A stretch of DNA of 5,777 bases from Ferruginibacter sp. Lineage in GTDB: Bacteria > Bacteroidota > Bacteroidia > Chitinophagales > Chitinophagaceae. Positions within the stretch are counted from its first letter, which is position 1, and each line of letters begins with the position of its first letter. The position numbers and the translations under genes were made by a program. Positions 1 through 5,327 of the stretch are shown one piece after another. The stretch spans positions 1 to 5,777 of the forward strand of contig JAGPDJ010000180.1 in NCBI GenBank assembly GCA_018057635.1, written 5' to 3'. The notes under the pieces were generated by a model. It saw nothing but the letters and a program-made list of their open reading frames with translations, did no database searches and was not told the origin of the DNA.

Positions 1-89
1 TTTTTTGCAGCATCATTTGTGTCATAAAGGTTTTTTCCCATCCCGCTGAATTGTGAACCCTGGCCTGGAAAAATATAAGCGTGTTTCAT
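1..89 (-). CDS. fabD: Malonyl-CoA:ACP transacylase, N-terminal fragment (cut by window edge)
   Basis: The minus strand from the ATG at 89-87 reads MKHAYIFPGQGSQFSGMGKN and stays open to the window edge (29 full codons). The FPGQGSQ segment (residues 7-13) followed by GMG is the N-terminal signature of malonyl-CoA:acyl carrier protein transacylases. FabD moves malonyl groups from CoA to ACP in the cytoplasm to start and extend fatty acid synthesis. The catalytic GHSxG serine and most of the protein lie outside the window. Acyltransferase domains of polyketide synthases share this motif, but the ATG sits right at the motif, which fits a stand-alone FabD. No Shine-Dalgarno sequence is visible. 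The start lies only about 10 bp from a three-copy 16-bp tandem repeat (99-146), so that repeat falls in the presumed leader or promoter of this gene. Confidence 0.85.
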   Translation of the reverse strand, partial: MKHAYIFPGQGSQFSGMGKNLYDTNDAAK

Positions 90-98
90 GATGAGTTG

Positions 99-146
99 GT
101 TTATTGGGTTGTTAGTTTATTGGTTTACTAGTTTATTGGGTTTAAC
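99..146 (+). repeat. Tandem repeat, 3 x 16 bp (6 degenerate octamers), upstream of fabD
   Basis: GTTTATTGG starts at 99, 115 and 131, an exact 16-bp spacing. The three units are GTTTATTGGGTTGTTA, GTTTATTGGTTTACTA and GTTTATTGGGTTTAAC. Each is itself two octamers of the GTTTATTG type. The same octamer occurs in reverse complement (TAAACNNN) to the right of the neighbouring four-helix-bundle gene. The array lies between the stop of that gene and the start of fabD, both on the minus strand. Repeat structure is seen directly; any role is unknown. Confidence 0.85.
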
Positions 147-180
147 ACTTTTGTATCATTGTTATTAAAAGTTTGTCCGT

Positions 181-561
181 TTATTTGTTTGTTATTTGTT
201 TTGATAAATTTAGTCTTAAAACTTTTATATAACCATTCAGTTTTTTATGAATGATTTGCAGTTCAAGTAGTAGGCTATTATATTCTGCCAAAGTAATTAA
301 TTTTCTGTTTACAGATTTAACTAACCAGTTTTTTGTTTCCAAAATTGAACCCCTGCTAAAAAAGCAAAACCGCTTATTGTCCTTAATATGAAATCTGCCA
401 TATCCTTCCGCAATATTCGCAGAAATTGAGTCAGCTGAATTGGTTATCTGCCTGCCCAATTCATAAAGGGCAAACTTATCCCATTTTAATACTATATGCC
501 AGATTTTATCACTAAATGATTGAGAAAGGTTGTATACATCCAGGTCTTCCAGGTTATGCAT
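181..561 (-). CDS. Four-helix-bundle protein (23S rRNA-IVP / Avd-like family)
   Basis: This is a 126-residue protein of the four-helix-bundle family first found in intervening sequences of 23S rRNA genes and related to Avd of diversity-generating retroelements. The family signature is clear. RQITNSADSISANIAEGYGR at residues 37-56 covers the conserved RQ..xSA.SI..NIAEG..R block, and RGSILET at 70-76 matches the second conserved helix block. Length fits the family. Structures known for relatives are pentameric and have a basic surface that binds nucleic acid; the role of free-standing members is not established. I chose the ATG at 561-559 (MHNLEDLDVY); a TTG two codons upstream is possible but less likely. 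No Shine-Dalgarno sequence is seen. The gene is enclosed by inverted octamer repeat arrays, and its stop codon and last codons (181-202) lie in repeat-like sequence. No reverse transcriptase, template repeat or rRNA sequence is present nearby. Confidence 0.88.
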   Translation of the reverse strand: MHNLEDLDVYNLSQSFSDKIWHIVLKWDKFALYELGRQITNSADSISANIAEGYGRFHIKDNKRFCFFSRGSILETKNWLVKSVNRKLITLAEYNSLLLELQIIHKKLNGYIKVLRLNLSKQITNK

Positions 562-571
562 GTGCAATGTA

Positions 572-591
572 AATTGTTTAATTGTTTACAA
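572..591 (+). repeat. Short octamer repeat at the 5' side of the four-helix-bundle gene
   Basis: AATTGTTT occurs twice in tandem (572-579, 580-587), read alternatively as GTTTAATT then GTTTACAA. It lies within 11 bp upstream of the four-helix-bundle ATG. It has the same orientation as the array at 99-146 and faces the oppositely oriented TAAACNNN octamers that begin at 601, so TTAAACAATT-like and TTTAATGGTTT-like sequences could pair in a transcript. The match is short and AT-rich, so it may be coincidental. Confidence 0.45.
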
Positions 592-600
592 CTGTTATAT

Positions 601-801
601 TAAACCATTAAACTAATAAACAAGTAAGAATAACCCCAAAAAGAAAGTTTAGTTATGATTAATAAACTTGATTACAAATAAACTCCGCACCAATAAACCA
701 ATAAACAAGAGAAATTACTACAATAAAAAAAGTTTATTCATAGTCAATTACATAACCATAAATAAACTCCATACTGATAAACCATTAAACAAATAAACCA
801 A
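601..801. repeat. TAAACNNN octamer clusters with two approx. 84-bp units
   Basis: Three clusters of tandem octamers are visible: TAAACCAT-TAAACTAA-TAAACAAG at 601-624, TAAACCAA-TAAACAAG at 694-709, and TAAACCAT-TAAACAAA-TAAACCAA at 778-801. The last two sit in the same setting. TAAACTCC starts 15 bp ahead of each cluster (679 and 763), and AAGTTTA starts each unit (645 and 730), giving two diverged copies of a unit of about 84 bp. This fills the 253-bp gap between the four-helix-bundle start and the folE stop. The octamer is the reverse complement of the one at 99-146. No open reading frame or RNA gene was recognised here. Confidence 0.75.
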
Positions 802-814
802 CATCCACCAACCA

Positions 815-1411
815 TCAATGCAATCTCGAGCTGATCAACTTCATAAACTCACTTCTGGTCTCGTTTTTTTCAAACTCTCCAAAAAAAGCAGAAGTGGTTG
901 TTACAGAATTTTGTTTTGAGACTCCCCTCATCATCATACATAGATGTGTTGCTTCAATGACTACAGCCACACCAATGGGATCTAAAGTTTCTTTAATAGC
1001 AGTAAGGATCTGTGTGGTAAGCCTTTCCTGCACCTGAAGGCGGCGGCTAAACACATCAACAACCCTGGCTATTTTACTCAAACCGGTAATATAACCATTA
1101 GGGATATATGCAACATGAGCCTTTCCAAAAAAAGGTAACATATGGTGTTCACACATGCTATACAATTCAATATCTTTTACGATCACCATCTCACTCACTT
1201 CTTCGTGAAATTTAGCTGATTCCAGGATGGCTTTTGCATCCATAGAATAACCCTGTGTGATATATTGCATAGCTTTGGCCATTCTTTCAGGAGTTTTTAG
1301 CAAGCCTTCCCTTTCAGGGTCTTCACCAAGTAAAGCAATACTATCTTTGTAAGATTTCATGAGTGAAGCAGTGATTGCTTCGTCGTATTCTTCTGTTTTT
1401 TTATAGGCCAT
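815..1411 (-). CDS. folE: GTP cyclohydrolase I
   Basis: FolE (198 aa) converts GTP to 7,8-dihydroneopterin triphosphate and formate, the entry step to folate, biopterin-type pterins and 7-deazaguanines. The whole family core is present: [13 protein letters not shown] at residues 35-47, [20 protein letters not shown] at 85-104, [20 protein letters not shown] at 110-129, and HLCMMMRGV at 156-164. C87, H90 and C158 correspond by constant offset to the zinc ligands C110, H113 and C181 of the E. coli enzyme, with H89 and H156 at its catalytic H112 and H179, so it should be active. The ATG at 1411 is the natural start; the N-terminus is shorter than in E. coli, as in many bacterial homologues. It is 32 bp downstream of a PTPS-family gene on the same strand and is likely the last gene of that operon. 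No separate promoter was recognised in the 32-bp gap. Confidence 0.96.
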   Translation of the reverse strand: MAYKKTEEYDEAITASLMKSYKDSIALLGEDPEREGLLKTPERMAKAMQYITQGYSMDAKAILESAKFHEEVSEMVIVKDIELYSMCEHHMLPFFGKAHVAYIPNGYITGLSKIARVVDVFSRRLQVQERLTTQILTAIKETLDPIGVAVVIEATHLCMMMRGVSKQNSVTTTSAFFGEFEKNETRSEFMKLISSRLH

Positions 1412-1443
1412 TTAATGATTTTTTAAAAATGCTGTAATATTAA

Positions 1444-1857
1444 TTAAGCAGGGTATTCAACAAAGTTTCTTTCTGTTTCATATAACCTGATCTGCAGATC
1501 TAAATCTTTATCTATCATTGGTCTTAGAATATCAAATATTACAATAGCAATATTTTCTGCTGTAGGATTAAGTGAGGCAAATTCTGTACAATCGAGATTC
1601 AGGTTCTTATGGTCAAACCTTTCTACAATATTTTCTTTAACCAGGTCACTGAGTATTTTCAAATCCATCACAAAACCAGTTTCCATATCGGGTACACCGG
1701 TTACTTTTACAACAAGCTCATAATTGTGACCATGAAAATTCGGATTGTTGCATTTTCCAAAAACGGCATTGTTTTTTGATTCATCCCATAAAGGGTTTGT
1801 AAGCCGGTGTGCAGCGTTAAAATGTTCCTTTCGGTAAACTGCTACTTTATTTTTCAT
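1444..1857 (-). CDS. 6-pyruvoyltetrahydropterin / 6-carboxytetrahydropterin synthase family, copy 1
   Basis: This 137-residue COG0720-type enzyme acts on dihydroneopterin triphosphate, the FolE product. Zinc ligands are H17 (in EHFNAAH), H42 and H44 (in HGHNYEL). C36 and the D82-H83 pair (FDHKNLN) match the catalytic Cys-Asp-His set of animal PTPS, and E127 (LYETE) the pterin-anchoring glutamate. The segment FGKCNNPNFHGHNY is nearly that of mammalian PTPS. The spacing Cys-x5-HGH is the PTPS form, not the Cys-x3-HGH usual for QueD. NPTAEN at 97-102 is the conserved substrate-side motif. I chose ATG at 1857 (MKNKVAVYRK); an upstream TTG would add five residues. Product could be 6-pyruvoyltetrahydropterin or, for queuosine, 6-carboxytetrahydropterin; sequence alone does not decide. 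It lies 149 bp downstream of a paralogue and 32 bp upstream of folE. Confidence 0.9.
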   Translation of the reverse strand: MKNKVAVYRKEHFNAAHRLTNPLWDESKNNAVFGKCNNPNFHGHNYELVVKVTGVPDMETGFVMDLKILSDLVKENIVERFDHKNLNLDCTEFASLNPTAENIAIVIFDILRPMIDKDLDLQIRLYETERNFVEYPA

Positions 1858-2006
1858 GATTTTATTAAACAAACGATTGATTAAAAAGTTCTGTGATTTG
1901 CCGGCTGCTTTAGATTAATTTATTTTAAAACAGAAGTGTGCTGTTTATCAACAAAAGACAGTATAGCTTTTTCGTACCTAAATGTACTATTTTTAGAAGA
2001 TTATTA

Positions 2007-2417
2007 TCAATTGCCGTAATATTCTACATAAATACGGGGTGTTTCATACAATTTAAGAGCATGAAGTGCCACATTTGCAGGAAGTTTTGGGGCAAGTTGC
2101 TCCCAGATACCAATTACCAGGTTCTCAATGGAACATAGTTTGTCTTTCATAAAGGCAACATCTACATTCAGGTTTTTGTGATCCAGTTTTTCTATAACAT
2201 GTTCCTGGACGATGATACTTAATTTTTTCACATCAAAAACAAAGCCTGTTCCGGGATCAGGATCGCCTTTTAGGGTAACGTGGAGTTCAAAATTATGGCC
2301 ATGCCAGTTTTCATTGGCACATTTACCAAATACCTCTTCATTTCTTTCCCTGCTCCATAATGGATTATACAATTTATGTGCGGCATTAAAATGTTCTATC
2401 CTGGTAATATAAACCAT
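2007..2417 (-). CDS. 6-pyruvoyltetrahydropterin / 6-carboxytetrahydropterin synthase family, copy 2
   Basis: This 136-residue paralogue of the gene at 1444-1857 shares roughly half of its residues, including EHFNAAH, NPLW, VFGKC, HGHN, DHKNLN and LYET. Zinc ligands H14, H39 and H41, catalytic-type C33, D79-H80, and E125 are all retained, so it looks catalytically competent. It differs in two places that touch the substrate in the family. The cysteine loop is CANENWHGH (glutamate at 36 where copy 1 has proline), and the usual PTxEN motif is CSIEN (95-99). This suggests a diverged substrate or product preference, which is an inference. ATG at 2417 is the start. It is the first gene of the minus-strand cluster, with a good -7 promoter element 21 bp upstream, and is divergent from mqnB. 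Annotation as QueD is a real alternative. Confidence 0.88.
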   Translation of the reverse strand: MVYITRIEHFNAAHKLYNPLWSRERNEEVFGKCANENWHGHNFELHVTLKGDPDPGTGFVFDVKKLSIIVQEHVIEKLDHKNLNVDVAFMKDKLCSIENLVIGIWEQLAPKLPANVALHALKLYETPRIYVEYYGN

Positions 2418-2437
2418 CTTGGTTCCAAAAATTTTTG

Positions 2438-2445
2438 CAAAGTTA
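2438..2445 (-). promoter_or_regulatory. Candidate Bacteroidota -7 element for the pterin cluster
   Basis: The minus strand reads TAACTTTG here, an exact match to the TAnnTTTG -7 consensus of the Bacteroidota primary sigma factor, placed 21 bp before the ATG of the first PTPS-family gene. A convincing -33 TTG element at the usual spacing is not obvious. I saw no equivalent element ahead of the second PTPS gene or folE, which fits one promoter driving all three genes. Confidence 0.45.
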
Positions 2446-2490
2446 GCCAGTATTCAGTGAATTATAAAGCATAAATGCGAAATTTGTGGA

Positions 2491-3120
2491 ATGCAAATCT
2501 TATTGGTAGCTGCAACCTCAATGGAAATAGCCCCTTTTTTGCAGCAAAAACCTGCTGCTGATCATTTAATTACAGGTGTTGGTTGCCCGTCTGCCATCTA
2601 CCACATTACTCAAAGACTGCATCAAATTGATTACGACCTGGTTATTCTGGCAGGCATTGCGGGCAGTTATACCAATTCACTCAATCTTGGAGATGTTGTA
2701 GCCGTAACGAAGGATAATTTTGCTGATGTAGGAGTTTTAGAAAAAAATAAGTTTTATACCATTTTCGAAAAGGGGTTTACCGGCGAAGATGAATTCCCTT
2801 TTTCAAAAGGCTGGTTGAATAATGATAACCAGTTGCTCGATCAGATTTTTATTAAAAAAGTGACGGCGGTTACTGTTAATACAGTTACTGATGATGAATT
2901 AAGGATACGACAGCTTGTTTCTAAATATGATCCTCAGATTGAAACAATGGAGGGCGCTGCATTGCACTATGTTTGCCTTCAAAACAGCATTCCTTTTTTG
3001 CAGTTGAGAGGCATCAGTAATTATGTGGGGGAAAGAGATAAGGTGAAATGGAAAATTGCTGAATCAGTTGAACAGTTGAATGAAGATTTGATAAAGATTT
3101 ATGATGCATTAATAACATGA
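2491..3120 (+). CDS. mqnB: Futalosine hydrolase
   Basis: MqnB (209 aa) removes hypoxanthine from futalosine to give dehypoxanthine futalosine, a step of the futalosine route to menaquinone in the cytoplasm. The protein has the nucleoside phosphorylase / MTA-SAH nucleosidase fold. Visible marks are MQILLVAATSMEI at the N-terminus with the conserved glutamate E12, LAGIAGSY (53-60), ETMEGAA (151-157) for the ribose-binding methionine-glutamate, and LRGISNYVGERD (172-183). The asparagine in RGISN, where MTA/SAH nucleosidases have aspartate, together with VGERDKVKW, is typical of futalosine hydrolases. Length is normal. ATG at 2491 is the start. mqnD follows 39 bp downstream, which supports the call and suggests an operon. 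A plain MTA/SAH nucleosidase is the main alternative and is less likely. Its promoter is not clear; GAAATTTG at 2479-2486 is too close to the ATG to trust. Confidence 0.92.
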   Translation: MQILLVAATSMEIAPFLQQKPAADHLITGVGCPSAIYHITQRLHQIDYDLVILAGIAGSYTNSLNLGDVVAVTKDNFADVGVLEKNKFYTIFEKGFTGEDEFPFSKGWLNNDNQLLDQIFIKKVTAVTVNTVTDDELRIRQLVSKYDPQIETMEGAALHYVCLQNSIPFLQLRGISNYVGERDKVKWKIAESVEQLNEDLIKIYDALIT

Positions 3121-3144
3121 TGGATTTTATCTGTTCAGCGTTTA

Positions 3145-3156
3145 TATTTTAAAATA
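3145..3156. other. 12-bp perfect AT palindrome before mqnD
   Basis: TATTTTAAAATA is a perfect palindrome ending 3 bp before the mqnD ATG, inside the 39-bp mqnB-mqnD gap. It could affect translation initiation or bind a regulator, but a palindrome of pure A/T is expected fairly often in sequence of this composition, so this is only a note. Confidence 0.25.
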
Positions 3157-3159
3157 GTT

Positions 3160-3993
3160 ATGAAATTAAATATCGGTTTTTCACCTTGCCCGAATGATAC
3201 TTTTATTTTTGACGCATTGGTAAATAAAAAAATTGACACAGAAGGTATACACTTTGATCCGGTCCTGGAAGATGTTCAAACACTCAATCAATGGGCGCTT
3301 GATGGTCAGCTGGATATTACCAAACTCAGTTATGGTGTTTTGCCACTGGTGCTTGAAAATTATATTTTACTCAACAGCGGAAGTGCATTGGGCAGGGGCG
3401 TTGGGCCGTTACTGATAACTTCCGGCTGGTTAGGAATGAATGTCGTGGAGCAGCACACAATTGCAATTCCCGGAAAGAATACAACTGCACATTTACTTTT
3501 TTCATTAGCGTATCCTGGAGCAAAGAATAAAATATTTTTACGTTACGATGAGATAGAAAATTTTGCTCTGGAGCATAAAGGCATGGGTGTAATTATTCAT
3601 GAAAACAGGTTCACTTATCAACAAAAGGGGCTGTTAAAAATCTCCGACCTGGGTGATTTCTGGGAACAACAAACAGGAAATCCAATACCATTGGGAGGGA
3701 TCATGATTAAGAGGAATATTGATATTGAAATTCAAAAACAGGTTGACAGGCTTATTAAAAAAAGCCTCCAGTATGCCTTTGATCATTACCCCCGGTTGAA
3801 TGATTATGTGCGGCAACATGCACAGGAAATGAGTGATGATGTGATGCGTAAGCACATAGATTTGTATGTGAATGAATATTCTTTAAACCTGGGATTACCA
3901 GGTAAAGCTGCCGTTGAAAAAATACTTGAAGTATATAATGCGGTGAATAAACTGGAAAAAACGAATACGGAGATTTTTGTTCCATTGGATTAA
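3160..3993 (+). CDS. mqnD: 1,4-dihydroxy-6-naphthoate synthase
   Basis: MqnD (277 aa) converts cyclic dehypoxanthine futalosine to 1,4-dihydroxy-6-naphthoate, the ring precursor of menaquinone. It has the periplasmic-binding-protein-like fold shared with MqnA but acts in the cytoplasm, and no signal peptide is visible. The N-terminus GFSPCPNDTFIFDAL (residues 6-20) is the MqnD signature; MqnA starts instead with a VSYLNT-type motif. Further matches are KLSYGVLP (55-62), SGSALGRGVGPLL (73-85), IPGKNTTAHLL (103-113), GVIIHENRF (143-151), and GNPIPLGGI (173-181). H147 in IHENRF lies where the proposed catalytic histidine (H145) of the Thermus enzyme is expected. Length is normal. It follows mqnB by 39 bp; the other pathway genes (mqnA, mqnC) are not in this window. 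Its stop overlaps the stop of the convergent photolyase gene. Confidence 0.95.
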   Translation: MKLNIGFSPCPNDTFIFDALVNKKIDTEGIHFDPVLEDVQTLNQWALDGQLDITKLSYGVLPLVLENYILLNSGSALGRGVGPLLITSGWLGMNVVEQHTIAIPGKNTTAHLLFSLAYPGAKNKIFLRYDEIENFALEHKGMGVIIHENRFTYQQKGLLKISDLGDFWEQQTGNPIPLGGIMIKRNIDIEIQKQVDRLIKKSLQYAFDHYPRLNDYVRQHAQEMSDDVMRKHIDLYVNEYSLNLGLPGKAAVEKILEVYNAVNKLEKTNTEIFVPLD

Positions 3994-5306
3994 TTATTTT
4001 CTTTTTTCAATGCCCTGCTGTAAACTTCAAGACATCGTTTCCTGGCAAATTCATGATCTACTATCGGTTTGGGATAACTGAATTCCTGGAATTCCGGAAC
4101 CCATTTTTTTATATAATCAAAATTGGGATCAAATTTCTTTGTCTGCAGGTATGGATTAAAAATCCGGAAATAGGGAGCTGCATCGCATCCGCTGCCCGAA
4201 GCCCATTGCCAGCCTCCATTATTGGCTGCCAGGTCAAAGTCAAGTAATTTCTCAGCAAAATAGGCTTCCCCTAAACGCCAGTCGAGCAACAAATGTTTGC
4301 ATAAAAAAGACGCAACGATCATCCTTACCCTATTGTGCATGAAACCTGTTGCATTCAGTTCCCGCATTCCCGCATCTACAATGGGATAACCAGTTTGCCC
4401 TTTGCACCATTTTTCAAATTCACCGGTTTCTTTCACCCATTCAATGTTATCATACGCAGGCTTAAAAGATATTCCCCTGCCAACATGTGGAAAGTGCCAG
4501 AGTATCATGTGATAAAAGTCACGCCATATCAGTTCATTCAAATAAGTCTCTGATAAGTGTTTTGTTTTAGCAGCCAGTTGCCTGATACTGATCGTTCCAA
4601 AACGCAGGTGAACGCCAAGTTTGGAAGTGCCATTGATACCCGGGAAATCTCTTTCTTTACCATATTTTTTTATCAGTTCTTCCTGAAGTTCATTGGATGG
4701 AAATGGAATCGCAGATTCATGGAATCCCAATTGTTTTAACGAAGGTATTTTTGATTCCGGGTGTTTAAAAAAATTGGAATGATATTTTTTACATGAATAG
4801 GAGTCAAGTTGTGTGGAAGTTAATGTTGCTTTCCACTTCCTGCTATATGGTGTAAAAACAGTATAGGGCTTTCCATCATCTTTCAGTATTTCGTTTTTTT
4901 CAAAAATAACCTGGTCCTTAAATGTCTGCATAATGATGCCATGCATATCCAGGAACTTTTTTATTCCGGCATCACGTTCAGCTGCATAAGGTTCGTAATC
5001 ATGATTTGTAAAAACAGCTGAGATATCGTATTTGCTTACAAGGTTCTTAAAAGCATTTTCAGGTGTATCATGATATATGATCAAAGATGAGCCGGCATGT
5101 ACCATCGTTTGCTGCAAAGTTTCCAGGGCTGCATGAATGAAAGCAACACGCCTGTCAGATTTATCCTGAAGTTTGTTTAAAATATGTTTATCAAAAATAA
5201 AGATGGGCAATACAGGTTTCCCGCTTTTCAGGGCATGGAATAAACCGGCGTTGTCATCGGCTCTTAGATCTCTTCTGAACCAAAAAATATTTATTTTTTC
5301 TGCCAT
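3990..5306 (-). CDS. phrB: Class I CPD deoxyribodipyrimidine photolyase
   Basis: This 438-residue flavoprotein repairs cyclobutane pyrimidine dimers using blue light. An N-terminal antenna domain (FWFRRDLRADDNAGL from residue 8, to about 130) is followed by the FAD-binding domain (about 160-430). With a constant offset of 16 from E. coli PhrB, all key residues are present: the electron-transfer tryptophans W290, W343 and W366 (E. coli 306, 359, 382), the dimer-contacting W261 and W368 (277, 384), and N362 next to the flavin (378). ANNGGWQWASGSGCDAAPYF (361-380) is the family block. These favour a repair enzyme over a cryptochrome. The antenna cofactor cannot be settled by eye. ATG at 5306 gives the expected N-terminus. 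It starts 21 bp after the stop of the aminotransferase gene, suggesting co-transcription, and overlaps mqnD by 4 bp at its own stop (convergent). Confidence 0.96.
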   Translation of the reverse strand: MAEKINIFWFRRDLRADDNAGLFHALKSGKPVLPIFIFDKHILNKLQDKSDRRVAFIHAALETLQQTMVHAGSSLIIYHDTPENAFKNLVSKYDISAVFTNHDYEPYAAERDAGIKKFLDMHGIIMQTFKDQVIFEKNEILKDDGKPYTVFTPYSRKWKATLTSTQLDSYSCKKYHSNFFKHPESKIPSLKQLGFHESAIPFPSNELQEELIKKYGKERDFPGINGTSKLGVHLRFGTISIRQLAAKTKHLSETYLNELIWRDFYHMILWHFPHVGRGISFKPAYDNIEWVKETGEFEKWCKGQTGYPIVDAGMRELNATGFMHNRVRMIVASFLCKHLLLDWRLGEAYFAEKLLDFDLAANNGGWQWASGSGCDAAPYFRIFNPYLQTKKFDPNFDYIKKWVPEFQEFSYPKPIVDHEFARKRCLEVYSRALKKENN

Positions 5307-5327
5307 GGTATTTGCTGTAAACTGTGT

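Noticed and set aside
181..561. Diversity-generating retroelement accessory gene (avd)
   Set aside because: The protein is related to Avd, but no reverse transcriptase, template repeat or variable-repeat target gene is present in the window.
601..801. CRISPR-like repeat array
   Set aside because: The repeat units are 8 bp, partly back to back and degenerate, the spacing is irregular, and there are no cas genes. There are no 25-40 bp direct repeats with unique spacers.
90..815. Intervening sequence inside a 23S rRNA gene
   Set aside because: Flanking sequence is protein-coding (fabD and folE) and no rRNA sequence is recognisable.
1928..1946. Terminator between the two PTPS-family genes
   Set aside because: AAACAG and CTGTTT can form a 6-bp stem with a 7-base loop, but it is AT-rich and lacks a clear T-run on the minus strand.
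1938..2138. Plus-strand small ORF
   Set aside because: It lies mostly antisense to the well-supported PTPS-family gene at 2007-2417 and shows no recognisable protein features.
3634..3985. Minus-strand ORFs inside mqnD
   Set aside because: They are antisense shadows of mqnD with no family resemblance and overlap one another in different frames.
3160..3993. MqnA (chorismate dehydratase) assignment
   Set aside because: The FSPCPNDTFIF N-terminus and the IHENRF motif are those of MqnD; the MqnA VSYLNT-type N-terminus is absent.
4053..4739. Plus-strand ORFs within the photolyase region
   Set aside because: They are antisense to a full-length photolyase with all catalytic residues conserved and have no independent support.
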